A stretch of 64,000 bases of DNA, from positions 186,001 to 250,000 of the forward strand of contig JAKSJD010000003.1 in NCBI GenBank assembly GCA_024398435.1, written 5' to 3'. The position numbers and the translations under genes were made by a program. Below, one piece after another: positions 45,195-53,990 of this stretch. How positions within the stretch are numbered: position 1 is the stretch's first letter; every line of letters begins with the position of its first letter. Source of the DNA: Bacteroidaceae bacterium. Its GTDB lineage: Bacteria > Bacteroidota > Bacteroidia > Bacteroidales > Bacteroidaceae. Below the pieces are notes generated by a model. That model had not been told where the DNA came from, searched no databases, and saw only the letters and a program-made list of their open reading frames with translations.

Positions 45195-46104
45195 ATGAGA
45201 AAGTTTCTTGTTAAACTATTTGTTTTAGCGTTAGTATTTGTATGTGTTGATGTTGCGTATGGATTTCTGTGTTGCTATTTGCAAGATAACGCAAAAAGGA
45301 GGTCAAACTCGTATGGATAATTTGATATGCGATTCAATAGATGCAGATATATTGATTTTCGGTTCTTCAAGGGCCCATCAACAATATTATCCAAAAATCT
45401 TTATGGATAGTTTGAATATGTCATGTTATAATTGTGGGTCGAGTGGAATGGGTATATTGTATCATTATGGTAGATGGCGAATGATTTCTAAAAGACATAT
45501 ACCCAGAGTGGTTGTATATGATGTACTACCTGTATTGGATATGATGGTGCGTGATGATAATGTGATTTTTATTAATCCATTGCGAAGATATTATGGTAAG
45601 GATTCATTGGTTGATAGACTTTTTTATGAGGTGGACTCAAATGAACGACTGAAAATGCTGAGTAATACATATAGATACCATTCGAGTATAATGGGACTTG
45701 TTTCGGATTATCGAAATGCAACTGTTTATGAGGATGGCTTCGAAGTGGTTACAGCTAAAATGCCGAAAGATGATGCTCTTGCGGTTACTGAAAAAGTAGA
45801 TTATGAAGTGGATAGCCTTAAATTACAATATTTAGAGCAATTTATTCTAGAAACGAAAGACAAAATAAAATTGATTTTTGTAGCGTCTCCACGATGGGGA
45901 TATCAAACAAGCGGTAAAGCGTTTGAACCATTACTGGAATTGTGTGCAAAATATAATATTCCATTTATTGATCACTATTGCGATAGCACATTCAATACAA
46001 ATCCAGAATTGTTCTCAAATGAATCACATATGAATGTGTATGGGGCCGATGTATGGAGTAAGGAAATTGCATCAGAAATAAAGAAATTATTAATATTTAA
46101 TTAA
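45195..46104 (+). CDS. SGNH-like partner of the MBOAT protein, frameshifted at its signal sequence
   Basis: The main frame (45238 or ATG 45313 to 46104) encodes a hydrolase-like domain: ADILIFGSSRAHQQYYP (GSS as nucleophile block), then FIDHYCDSTFNTN and a C-terminal NESHMNVYGADVWS with the expected His. The usual N-terminal membrane anchor is present but in another frame. ATG 45195 opens MRKFLVKLFVLALVFVCVDV and runs to a stop after 41 codons. Removing one A from the run AAAAA at 45293-45297 joins the two into a normal-looking protein. Downstream of the A-run a strong AAGGAGGT lies 8 bases before ATG 45313. Sequencing error, slippage switching and true damage are all possible. Confidence 0.7.
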
Positions 46105-46105
46105 T

Positions 46106-47272
46106 ATGTACGACAACAAACAGGTGATTGGTTATGTTACACCAGCCAATCCATTTACTGATAGAAAGCATTGGAGTGGTTTGACATATAAAATAAGGGA
46201 AGGCATAGAACGTGCTGGATACAAAGTAGTATGGATACCATACCCTACAGTTGGATTCCTAATTAGATGCTGGAATTTGATTATAAAGCTATACTCGAAA
46301 ATGCGATTCCCTGGACAAAGATATTTATTAGGCGAAAATTTTGTACCAACAGCGAAAATCTTGGCTAGGTCAATTAAGAAATGTCCATCTATTAATGAGT
46401 GTGATTGTTTGTTCTTCCCAGGTGGTGGGCAATTAGGATTATATCTTCAGACAAACATACCCATTATATACTATTCTGGCGCTACTGTCAAATCAATGAT
46501 AGGGTACTATTGGCATGATATATGTAAAAGGTCTCAAAAGATTGCTGTTGACATAGATAAGAGAGCATCACTAAGTGCAACTATTAATATAAAGGCTTCG
46601 GATTGGGCCATTAATAGTATTAATAACGATTATGGATGTCCAGCAAATAGATCTTTTGTGTTGGAATATGGTCCAGCTATTGATACCAAAGATATAACTA
46701 TTAAAGATGCGTATAAGGGGGGAAAGTTGAAAGTGCTGTTCTCTGGTGTGGATTGGGAACGAAAAAATGGTGACATTGCTGTTGCTGTTGTTTCCAAACT
46801 TCGTGATAAGGGTATTGATGCATCGTTGGTGGTAGCGGGAATAAGGCAGTTACCTGAGTATTGTAGTCGTTTAGAATATGTTGAAAGTGTCGGCTTTTTG
46901 AATAAGAATACACCAGATGGTTATAACAAATATATTTCTTTATTCAAAGAGTGCGATATATTATTTGTACCAACAAAGGCGGAGTGCGCAGGAGTTGTTT
47001 TCTGCGAAGCTTCTGCATTTGGGCTACCATCTTATACATTTGCTACAGGAGGTACACCTAATTATGTGGTGGATGGCAAAAATGGTAGGACAATTCAAAT
47101 TAGTGACTCTGCAGGTGATACTTTTGCACAGTTGATATATGACGACATAAAATCGGGAAAACTTTCAGAAATGCGAGATGGTGCTCTTGCTCATAGTAGA
47201 GAAAAACTTTCGTGGGAAGCATGGAGTGAAAGATTTAAGAAAATTATGAAGTCGTGTTTTGCTGAAGATTAA
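46106..47272 (+). CDS. Glycosyltransferase family 4-like
   Basis: A 388-residue GT-B glycosyltransferase. The C-terminal nucleotide-sugar domain has KVLFSGVDWERKNGDIAVAVV, ILFVPTKAECAGVVFCEASAFGLPSYTF with the EX7E-type glutamates, and TGGTPNYVVDGKNG. The N-terminal domain is more diverged. It starts 1 base after the SGNH gene stop. Confidence 0.88.
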   Translation: MYDNKQVIGYVTPANPFTDRKHWSGLTYKIREGIERAGYKVVWIPYPTVGFLIRCWNLIIKLYSKMRFPGQRYLLGENFVPTAKILARSIKKCPSINECDCLFFPGGGQLGLYLQTNIPIIYYSGATVKSMIGYYWHDICKRSQKIAVDIDKRASLSATINIKASDWAINSINNDYGCPANRSFVLEYGPAIDTKDITIKDAYKGGKLKVLFSGVDWERKNGDIAVAVVSKLRDKGIDASLVVAGIRQLPEYCSRLEYVESVGFLNKNTPDGYNKYISLFKECDILFVPTKAECAGVVFCEASAFGLPSYTFATGGTPNYVVDGKNGRTIQISDSAGDTFAQLIYDDIKSGKLSEMRDGALAHSREKLSWEAWSERFKKIMKSCFAED

Positions 47273-47273
47273 A

Positions 47274-48293
47274 ATGACAAATTGTAGAAATTCAAATATT
47301 GAAATACTCCGTATTGTCTTAATGGTGTTTATAGTGATCCACCATATAATAATGAAAGTTATTGGTGTTAATCATATAAATCATATGTGGGGGTGTATTG
47401 ACATTTTGATGCATACGTCGGTATTGACATTTGTGTTCATATCAGGATATTTTGGCATTAATTTTAAGTTTTCGAGGCTTTTAAATATTGTAGGAATAGT
47501 TATATTCTACTCGCTTATATTATCATGTGTGTCAGTATTTGTTTTTAATGAAGGAGATGCATTGTTTATAATTAAATCGTTTCTTCCTTTCACTAATGGA
47601 TATTATTGGTTTATTGCAGTATATTTGGAATTGTATTTACTCAGTCCAATATTGAATTATATTCGTGATAATATAAGTGATAAAATGTATTTGTATGTAA
47701 TAATTATTTTGTCATTTATTATATATTATTTAGGGTGGATTCGACATGATTTGATATGTATTGATGGCAAAAATATATTGAATTTTTGTCAAATATATTT
47801 GGTCGCAGGAGCTTTTAAGAGATTTGGTCAATATAATTGGGTGAAGCATGCATGCTCGTTGAGGTTCAACATGGCGGTATTGTTAGTCGCTGCAATTATG
47901 TTGTTGGCAATGTATTTCCTAAAACATGAGTCTTTTATTGTCTTCGTATTATTTATCAACAAATATAATTCACCTATCTTACTATGTATATCAATTGCAA
48001 TATTTAATTTATTTAATAAGACTTATTTTAATTCAAAATATGTGAATTATTTAGCCTCTTCAAGCTTGGCAATTTATTTAATGCATGAACACCCTTTGAT
48101 TCAAAAGTATATTTATATATCTTTTTTCCAAGGAATTAAAGATGATTATTCGTCTTTGATATTGCTGGTGATAGTAATTATATACGCATTGGTGCTGGCA
48201 ATTTCATGTATTTTTATTGATAAAATTAGAGTGTTGTTCTTTTCGCCTATTGAAAATCGGATAATTAAATTATTTGAACATAAAATGCAATAA
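47274..48293 (+). CDS. Acyltransferase family 3 (OafA-like) membrane protein
   Basis: A 339-residue membrane protein of the acyltransferase 3 family. The opening IEILRIVLMVFIVIHHIIMK carries the conserved His pair in the first helix; about ten helices follow and LYLLSPILNYI is typical. It likely O-acetylates a sugar of the repeat unit or an outer residue. The start ATG 47274 follows the previous stop directly; TTG 47259 is inside that gene. The sequence is very AT-rich even for this module. Confidence 0.87.
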   Translation: MTNCRNSNIEILRIVLMVFIVIHHIIMKVIGVNHINHMWGCIDILMHTSVLTFVFISGYFGINFKFSRLLNIVGIVIFYSLILSCVSVFVFNEGDALFIIKSFLPFTNGYYWFIAVYLELYLLSPILNYIRDNISDKMYLYVIIILSFIIYYLGWIRHDLICIDGKNILNFCQIYLVAGAFKRFGQYNWVKHACSLRFNMAVLLVAAIMLLAMYFLKHESFIVFVLFINKYNSPILLCISIAIFNLFNKTYFNSKYVNYLASSSLAIYLMHEHPLIQKYIYISFFQGIKDDYSSLILLVIVIIYALVLAISCIFIDKIRVLFFSPIENRIIKLFEHKMQ

Positions 48294-48303
48294 TTCGTAT
48301 AAT

Positions 48304-49245
48304 ATGAAATATTCCGTAACAATTCCAGCATATAAGTCAAAGTTTTTAAAAGAATGCATAGATAGTATTTTGGCACAGACATTCGAAGACTTTGAGATAG
48401 TAATCGTAAATGATGCATCTCCCGAAGATTTGGACTCTATAGTCAATCAATACACAGATCCGAGAATTCGTTATTACGTGAATGAAAAGAATTGTGGAGC
48501 AATTGATGTTGTTGACAATTGGAATAAATGTCTTCAATATGCACAAGGTGATTATATAATTTGTATGGGAGATGATGATATGCTTGCTCCTAATTGCTTA
48601 GAAGAGTATAATACATTAATGGAAAAGTATCCAAACTTGGATGTGTATCATACTCGTACTATGATGGTTGACGAGAACTCGCAATTTTGTGATTTACAGG
48701 AAGAGCGTCCGGAGTACGAATCTGTGTATTCTATGATTTGGCATAGATTTATGAAAGCCCGAATACAGTTTATCGGTGATTATTTATTTAAGACATCTGC
48801 ATTGAGAGACGCCGGGGGCTTTTATAAATTACCATTAGCATGGGAATCTGATTGTGTTACATCCTATATTGCAGCTAATAATAAAGGTATTGCAAATACT
48901 TCAACCCCCATCTTTTATTATCGACAGAATAGATCGTCTATTACTAATAGCCAAAATGTCCGTATAAAAATGGATGCGACATTGCAATTCGAGCAATGGT
49001 TGCATAATTTTCTCGAATATCAACCTAAGGATAATTTCGATAATAAGTATTGGACATTAATAAAACGAGATGTAGGTGGGCGTATAAAGCATAATAAAAT
49101 ATATATGATAGGTGATGATATAAAATGTTCCCATCTTTCTTCAATAATTTATTGGCTTAACAATAGGAAAAGGCTTGGACTATCTGTTCCAGAACTTTTG
49201 TTTTCCGTTGGTATAGGCGTGACATTGATGTTTAAAAGAAATTGA
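48304..49245 (+). CDS. Glycosyltransferase family 2
   Basis: A 313-residue GT-A inverting transferase. Start MKYSVTIPAYKSKFLKECIDSILAQ is typical; the nucleotide site is EIVIVNDASPED, the metal-binding acid cluster CMGDDDML, and PLAWESDCV is a typical later acid region. It is the last gene of module 1, 29 bases before a strong terminator. Confidence 0.92.
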   Translation: MKYSVTIPAYKSKFLKECIDSILAQTFEDFEIVIVNDASPEDLDSIVNQYTDPRIRYYVNEKNCGAIDVVDNWNKCLQYAQGDYIICMGDDDMLAPNCLEEYNTLMEKYPNLDVYHTRTMMVDENSQFCDLQEERPEYESVYSMIWHRFMKARIQFIGDYLFKTSALRDAGGFYKLPLAWESDCVTSYIAANNKGIANTSTPIFYYRQNRSSITNSQNVRIKMDATLQFEQWLHNFLEYQPKDNFDNKYWTLIKRDVGGRIKHNKIYMIGDDIKCSHLSSIIYWLNNRKRLGLSVPELLFSVGIGVTLMFKRN

Positions 49246-49273
49246 GCACCTTAAATTATAAAAAATATAACAC

Positions 49274-49307
49274 AATCGGAGGCTCTCTATGAGGGCCTCC
49301 GATTTTT
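49274..49307 (+). terminator. Strong terminator of module 1
   Basis: AATCGGAGGC (49274-49283) pairs perfectly with GCCTCCGATT (49295-49304), followed by TTTTTG. It ends the operon that began at 36871. Confidence 0.9.
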
Positions 49308-49395
49308 GTATCTATTCGCTGGTGTGGCGAGAGAAAGTTTTTCAAAAGATTTATGCATGTGTCCATACAAAATTCTTATAGGCTTATACCCTTAC

Positions 49396-49472
49396 GAACC
49401 TATAGAAAAGTACCTCCGAACCTATAGAAATGACCTCAAACATCAATAGAAATTGACATGCGAACCATAATG
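49396..49472. repeat. Tandem 22-base repeats after module 1
   Basis: Units at 49396, 49418 and 49440, plus a start of a fourth at 49462. The first two share GAACCTATAGAAA; the third keeps CAATAGAAAT and the fourth GAACCATA. The surrounding 49308-49618 has no gene. Confidence 0.65.
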
Positions 49473-49618
49473 TTTTTATGCATTGTCGATTTTTGCTGGA
49501 TGATCCTCCCTTAAACTGAGAACAATAGAGTTTTTATGAAAAATCCTTCATCTTTCACAAACCATGTCTATGTTGTTATTATTCAATGAAATATAAGCGT
49601 GAAGGTTATTTCGTATAT

Positions 49619-49646
49619 CTTCACATTCCTTCACACATCCTTCACA
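49619..49646. repeat. Left 28-base inverted repeat of the VirE unit
   Basis: This segment is the reverse complement of 51565-51592 at 27 of 28 positions. It is built from TTCACA words spaced 10-11 bases. The pair bounds a unit of about 1.97 kb holding promoter, leader and VirE-like gene. Confidence 0.65.
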
Positions 49647-49692
49647 ACATCTTTCCCATATCTCTACTTTATCACTTTTACCACTTTTGCCA

Positions 49693-49734
49693 TTTTTGAA
49701 AATAAACCTTATTATAATGGAGAATTGTGAATTG
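49693..49734 (+). repeat. 42-base copy of the 3' end of the 52764 gene
   Basis: It is identical over 42 bases with 53953-53994, which encodes the last residues (ENKPYYNGEL and stop) of the transferase gene there. Here it lies in a spacer. The following stretch to about 50040 is filled with 7-base and 9-base words (TTATCACTT, TATCTAA), an inverted copy of GACTACGTCGAATTAAAA (49755-49765 region), and nothing coding. Confidence 0.75.
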
Positions 49735-50101
49735 AGAATTCAAAATGCAGAAATTTTAATTCGACGTAGTCAAACTTTAGTTAGATGGTGTCAAATCAAC
49801 TGCTATCTAATATCTAACAACTAGTATCTGATATCTTATTTCACTTTTCTCGCTCTTATCACTTTTATAGCTGTTGCACTCTTATCACTTTTATCACTTT
49901 TGAACTTTTCAATTGCAATCCCGACTTTACAGTTTTTGGGCAAAAATGAGGTAAATGAATGAGGGTCAAATGGTTGGAAAGTTTTGTTAAATTTTTACTT
50001 TAAGTAGCGATATAATTACCTGTATATTAGATAGTTATCTTTGGTATTTCTGGCTTCTTGAAAATATTTTTGAACGGGCATGAAAATAGTTGCGAAAATA
50101 T

Positions 50102-50132
50102 TTGGAAATCGGCCGATTTTGTTGTATCTTTG
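50102..50132 (+). promoter_or_regulatory. Promoter of the VirE-like gene
   Basis: TTG at 50102-50104 and TATCTTTG at 50125-50132, spaced 20 bases. The ATG of the gene is at 50365, so the leader is about 225 bases. Confidence 0.65.
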
Positions 50133-50137
50133 TAGTC

Positions 50138-50364
50138 GAAAAACTCAGGTGTGGGGTTTGGGGTAAAACCTGTGCTCACACAGCTGTGAAAAACAACTTA
50201 AGCGAAAGCTATAATGGTTATGGGTTAATGGTTCGCTCGCAAGGCGCGGGTATCTTTTCCCCTCTGCCACTTTGCGTAGATGTTGCTGCTGCATTGTCTC
50301 TGTATTGAGGAAAAAAAAGAATGAAACTTATTATTGTATTTTTTAACCCTTTTAATCATTTAAC
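50138..50364 (+). promoter_or_regulatory. Long leader of the VirE-like gene, with a small ORF
   Basis: The 225-base leader is more GC-rich than its surroundings. It holds possible short stems (GGTTT with AAACC, the palindrome CACAGCTGTG, AGCGAAAGCT) and a 26-codon ORF at 50228-50308 that opens MVRSQGAGIFSPL. None of this resembles the leader motif of the polysaccharide modules. The function is unknown; a structured regulatory leader or small RNA is possible. Confidence 0.35.
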
Positions 50365-51558
50365 ATGCAAGTAGAAAATTTGACACTTGCCATGACTGAC
50401 CAACAGTGTCAGCTGGCTATGCTGGGGGAATTCCTCAGCCAAAATTACGAATTCAGGAGGAACATCCTTTCTGATACGTATGAAATCAGAGAAATTAACA
50501 ATGATGGCAGTGAGTCGGCTTTCCGTCCTCTGACCAAGGAGGCTCGCAACTCTCTTCTTCGCCGAATCAAGATGGCGGGCATCGAGGTGGACAGCCTTTC
50601 GCAGAATCTCGACGAATTCATCTACTCGGAGGAAACCAAGCAGTTCGATCCTGTCGGTGAGTATCTGGACAATCTCCCAAAGTGGGACGGCCGAAACCAT
50701 ATTGGTATGCTCTTCGGAAGGATTCCGGGGATGACTACCGAACAACATGGGTTTGCTGCCACTTGGCTTCGTTCGGGTGTTGCCCATTGGCTTGGTTTGG
50801 ACACTATACACGGAAACGAGTGTGTGATCACGCTCATCGGGCCTCAGGGGTGTGGAAAGAGTACGTTCTGCCATTGCCTCCTCCCGCCTCATCTTCGCGT
50901 CTACTATCTTGACCATCTAAATCTTGGCAACAAGAATGATAAGGAGATGGCTCTGACGAACAATATGCTCGTGAACCTCGACGAACTCGACCAGATTAAG
51001 ACGGGTCAGCATGCAGAACTGAAGCAGGCACTCTCGAAGGTGCAGGTGAATGGCCGCCCTATCTATGGAAGGGCACAGAAATGCAGGAGAAGGTTCGCAT
51101 CCTTCGTAAGCACAACGAATAACCTTCATCCATTGGCTGACCCAACGGGAAGCCGCCGATACCTGTGCATCCGAATTCCTGATGGAGAACTGATTGACAA
51201 TGACACTCCGATTGATTATGAGCAATTGTATGCTCAGGTGGTGTATGAGGTGAAGGAATTGGGAATGAGGTATTGGTTCACGAATGAGGAGACGAAGCGA
51301 ATTGAGGAACTGAACCAGGATTTCCAACGTGTGATGAGCCTAGAAAGTATGGTGGATGCTTGTTTCCGCCATCCAAAGGAGGGGGAAATAGTTCTGCCAA
51401 TTTTGGTGAAAGATATTATGAACTATTTGGTGGAAGAATTTCCAAGTTTGATAATGTCTGATGCCACTAATGCAAAACTTGGACGTACTTTGAAGAATTT
51501 GAAATATGAACAATCTCATCAAAGGGTAGGGAATGCATATATGATTGTCCGTAAATGA
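50365..51558 (+). CDS. VirE/VapE-like P-loop ATPase
   Basis: A 397-residue protein of the VirE (virulence-associated E) family, which resembles SF3 helicase/primase ATPases of plasmids and phages. The Walker A motif is GPQGCGKST (159-167), Walker B LVNLDELDQ (about 207-215), and the later QALSKVQVNGRPIYGRAQK and RFASFVSTTN fit the family. The N-terminal 100 residues lack an obvious primase domain. Such genes often sit beside capsule loci in Bacteroidales. It stands between 28-base inverted repeats. Confidence 0.88.
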   Translation: MQVENLTLAMTDQQCQLAMLGEFLSQNYEFRRNILSDTYEIREINNDGSESAFRPLTKEARNSLLRRIKMAGIEVDSLSQNLDEFIYSEETKQFDPVGEYLDNLPKWDGRNHIGMLFGRIPGMTTEQHGFAATWLRSGVAHWLGLDTIHGNECVITLIGPQGCGKSTFCHCLLPPHLRVYYLDHLNLGNKNDKEMALTNNMLVNLDELDQIKTGQHAELKQALSKVQVNGRPIYGRAQKCRRRFASFVSTTNNLHPLADPTGSRRYLCIRIPDGELIDNDTPIDYEQLYAQVVYEVKELGMRYWFTNEETKRIEELNQDFQRVMSLESMVDACFRHPKEGEIVLPILVKDIMNYLVEEFPSLIMSDATNAKLGRTLKNLKYEQSHQRVGNAYMIVRK

Positions 51559-51564
51559 TAATTA

Positions 51565-51592
51565 TGTGAAGGATGTGTGAAGGATTGTGAAG
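51565..51592. repeat. Right 28-base inverted repeat of the VirE unit
   Basis: It is the reverse complement of 49619-49646 with one mismatch and begins 7 bases after the VirE-like stop. A further TTCACACATC word at about 51605 faces it. Confidence 0.65.
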
Positions 51593-51719
51593 ATAAACAA
51601 AATAACCTTCACACATCTAACTTGTTGATGGATAGTGAAATATGGGGAGTTTGTGAAGGATGAAAGAAAATCAAGATAAATGAATTGTTGACACCAACTC
51701 GCTGACTGTAGTTTTCCTT

Positions 51720-51878
51720 GAAACAAAAACCTAAAAAACATTCTTCCGTAATGTGATGCTTCACAGCATTGGTGATAGTTCCTCTTGTCTGATTGCGAGC
51801 AAGCTCTCATCATCCAATTGAAACGAATTTCCACAATCCCTTCGTGGATGGATTCACATTCCAAAGAACGATAAACAG
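51720..51878 (-). repeat. Dispersed element, copy 2, upstream of module 2
   Basis: It is inverted relative to copy 1, with an exact 29-base match (51790-51818 to 36465-36493) and shared ends CTGTTTATCG and AGGTTTTTGTTTC-like. Read on the minus strand, an open frame runs through it (WMMRACSQSDK), whereas the frame in copy 1 is broken by a stop. It lies about 150 bases before the module 2 promoter. The spacers 51593-51719 and 51879-52026 hold CTCTAAC, GTTAACG and CATTCTC words only. Confidence 0.7.
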
Positions 51879-52026
51879 AAGATAAACAAGAAGCTATCAG
51901 CTCTAACCCCTAATCTCTAACCTGTAATTTGTAATCGTTAACGTTAACAGTTGAAAAGTGCAAGACATTTTCCATTCTCCATTATTAATTTTTAATTGTT
52001 ATTAGACAATTTTGTTTTCAAATGCA

Positions 52027-52056
52027 TTGCTATTCCGCTGATTTTCCGTATCTTTG
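52027..52056 (+). promoter_or_regulatory. Promoter of polysaccharide module 2
   Basis: TTG at 52027-52029, a 19-base gap and TATCTTTG at 52049-52056. Layout and flanking bases match the module 1 promoter. Confidence 0.8.
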
Positions 52057-52130
52057 CAAACTCATACACATATGCGTGTATGTGTATACGTGTACGACCC
52101 TCAATGTGACAGGTCGGGGCGAAGCTGTGG
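52057..52130 (+). ncRNA. Structured leader RNA of module 2 (two-hairpin motif)
   Basis: P1 is CATACAC (52063-52069) with GTGTATG (52076-52082); P2 is CGACC (52095-52099) with GGTCG (52112-52116) around CTCAATGTGACA; the tail GGCGAAGCTGTGG is at 52118-52130. Against the module 1 copy, P1 changes a U-A pair to C-G, and P2 changes A-U to G-C and G-C to A-U, so pairing is kept while sequence changes. The P2 loop and the tail are nearly unchanged. Here about 137 bases of repeat words separate it from the first gene. Confidence 0.7.
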
Positions 52131-52135
52131 GGAAG

Positions 52136-52267
52136 AGCTCTAAAAGTGCAAGAGTGCGAAAAGCTCTAAGAGTTATAAAAGCGCTAAAAGTTCTAAGAGT
52201 TCAAAAGTGCGAAAGTGCGAAAGTGCGAAAGTGCGAAAAGTTCTAAAAGTTCAAAAGTTCTAAATGT
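52136..52267. repeat. AAGTGCG/AGTTCTAA word tract in the module 2 leader
   Basis: Tandem words GAAAGTGC (four times near 52206-52237) and AAAAGTTCT/AAGAGTTAT fill the space between the leader motif and the first gene of module 2. These are the reverse complement of the TTATCACTT/TTATAACTT words found later in the module. Confidence 0.8.
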
Positions 52268-52657
52268 ATGATTCAGAGTTTTGAGGATTTATTCATATTT
52301 CAATCGGCTAGGGAGTTGTGTATTAAGATATACAAAATAACAGAAAACGAATCATTTGCATCTGATTATCGTTTTGTTCAGCAAATTCATGCTGCAGCTG
52401 GTTCTATAATGGATAATATCGCAGAGGGTTTTGAACGTTCCGGCAACAAAGAGTTCTTAAACTTTTTATATATAGCTAAAGCTTCGTGTGGTGAAGTTCG
52501 CAGTCAAATTATTCGTGCTCATGATGTCGGTCATATTACTACAGATGAATTTGAGAATCTATACAATGACACAAAAAAGTTGTCTGCATCAATAATGAAT
52601 TTTACCAAAGAACTAAAGAGCAAAGGATACAAAGGATTTAAGTATAGTGAGCAATAA
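52268..52657 (+). CDS. Four-helix-bundle protein 1 (23S rRNA IVS type)
   Basis: A 129-residue four-helix-bundle protein of the family first seen in intervening sequences of 23S rRNA genes and related to the Avd protein of diversity-generating retroelements. The hallmark IMDNIAEGFERSGNKEFLNFLYIAKASCGEVRSQI is split over residues 48-80. It is the most distant of four such proteins in this module and the first gene behind the leader RNA. Function is unknown; no retroelement or rRNA gene is present. Confidence 0.87.
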   Translation: MIQSFEDLFIFQSARELCIKIYKITENESFASDYRFVQQIHAAAGSIMDNIAEGFERSGNKEFLNFLYIAKASCGEVRSQIIRAHDVGHITTDEFENLYNDTKKLSASIMNFTKELKSKGYKGFKYSEQ

Positions 52658-52763
52658 GAGTTCAAAAGTGCAAGAGTACTCACTCTTATGACTTTTATGA
52701 CATTTATGACTCTTATAACATTTATCACTTTTTTTACTTTTATCACATTTATAACTTTCAATT

Positions 52764-53990
52764 ATGAAAATAATAGAGATTACACCAATCACTCCGGCAT
52801 CACAGAATATCAGGGGAACATCTGCTATTCAGTATCATTTGTTGGTGCATAGACCAAAGGATGTGGAGGTGGAGATATATTCGTTCAATAATAACCATCT
52901 TTCTGATGATAAGATTAAGGAAGTTGAGCAGGAACTGAGTTCAAAGATTCATATTATCTCCCAACCTAAATGGATTGATGTGGTACTGAAGTTGCATTTA
53001 CTGTTCGTGAGAGTGTTCTTGAAGTATCCAATATTCAATTACATAAAACTGTCTCAAAATATTGTTGATGAGATAATGGGCAAGCAACCTGATGGCATAT
53101 GGATTTATGGGCAGGATACATCGAGAATAACGCGTCAATTCCCAAATGTTCCAAGAGTACATACTTTGCCTGATAGTGAGGCTCTGTATTATTATCGTAT
53201 GTTAGGTCAGCGGTTCGTGTTTATTGATTGGAAATCATATCTTCGCAATGCAATTATGTATCCAAAATATACACGCATGGAACATAACTATCCTGTAGGC
53301 AAGGATATCCATTATCATCTTGTAGGTGATGCAGATGTCCGGTTTTTAAGAAACAACAATACAGCAATAGATGCTCATTTTCTGCGCCATCCTCATTATG
53401 ATATATCAGAACCTAAGAAGCAGATAAAGTTTTCGCAACCTAAAATCAAATTGCTTATAGCTGGTCAGTACAACCTGTACATGAAGCAAAGTGCGGATGA
53501 GTTGGTGGATGCTATGTGTGGTGATGTTGCAAAACAACTATCCAATCATTATGCCATAACGATTTTAGGCAAGGGATGGGAGAATATAGTTTCTCGTCTT
53601 CAAAATGAAGGATATGAAGTTAATCATATTCGGTTTGCAGATGATTACATCGAAGAGATTAAGAAGCATGATATACAATTGACACCAATAGCAATTGGAA
53701 CAGGTACGAAAGGTAAGGTGCTTGATGCCCTGGCAAATGGTTTGTTGGTTATCGGAACATACTATGCTTTGGAGAATATAGCAGTAGAATCGGGCGAGTC
53801 ATGTATTGAATACCACAGTGCAGAAGATGCAATCAATGCATTGCTTGATATCCCAGCGAATATATCTAAATATGAACAAATGGCTGAACTAGGTCGCCAG
53901 GCAGTGTTAACAGAGCACAATCGGGCTAAAGCATCTGATGCTCTTTTGTACTTTTTTGAAAATAAACCTTATTATAATGGAGAATTGTGA
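52764..53990 (+). CDS. Glycosyltransferase-like protein (GT-B fold)
   Basis: A 408-residue GT-B-like protein. The C-terminal half has KLLIAGQYNLYMKQSADELV, ITILGKGWENIVSRL and the donor-site TKGKVLDALANGLLVIGTYYALENI. The N-terminus starts EITPITPASQNIRGTSAIQYHLL, as in many Bacteroidales exopolysaccharide transferases. The last codons coincide with a 42-base sequence also found at 49693, and the stop lies within an AATTGTGAATTGA word, so the 3' end appears to be rebuilt from spacer repeats. Confidence 0.82.
   Translation: MKIIEITPITPASQNIRGTSAIQYHLLVHRPKDVEVEIYSFNNNHLSDDKIKEVEQELSSKIHIISQPKWIDVVLKLHLLFVRVFLKYPIFNYIKLSQNIVDEIMGKQPDGIWIYGQDTSRITRQFPNVPRVHTLPDSEALYYYRMLGQRFVFIDWKSYLRNAIMYPKYTRMEHNYPVGKDIHYHLVGDADVRFLRNNNTAIDAHFLRHPHYDISEPKKQIKFSQPKIKLLIAGQYNLYMKQSADELVDAMCGDVAKQLSNHYAITILGKGWENIVSRLQNEGYEVNHIRFADDYIEEIKKHDIQLTPIAIGTGTKGKVLDALANGLLVIGTYYALENIAVESGESCIEYHSAEDAINALLDIPANISKYEQMAELGRQAVLTEHNRAKASDALLYFFENKPYYNGEL

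Noticed and set aside
50090-50308. 72-codon open frame before the VirE-like gene
   Set aside because: It starts upstream of the promoter. Only its last 26 codons could be translated from the transcript, and they are mentioned with the leader.
52268-52657. Diversity-generating retroelement accessory gene (Avd)
   Set aside because: The fold family is shared, but there is no reverse transcriptase and no template/variable repeat pair in the window.
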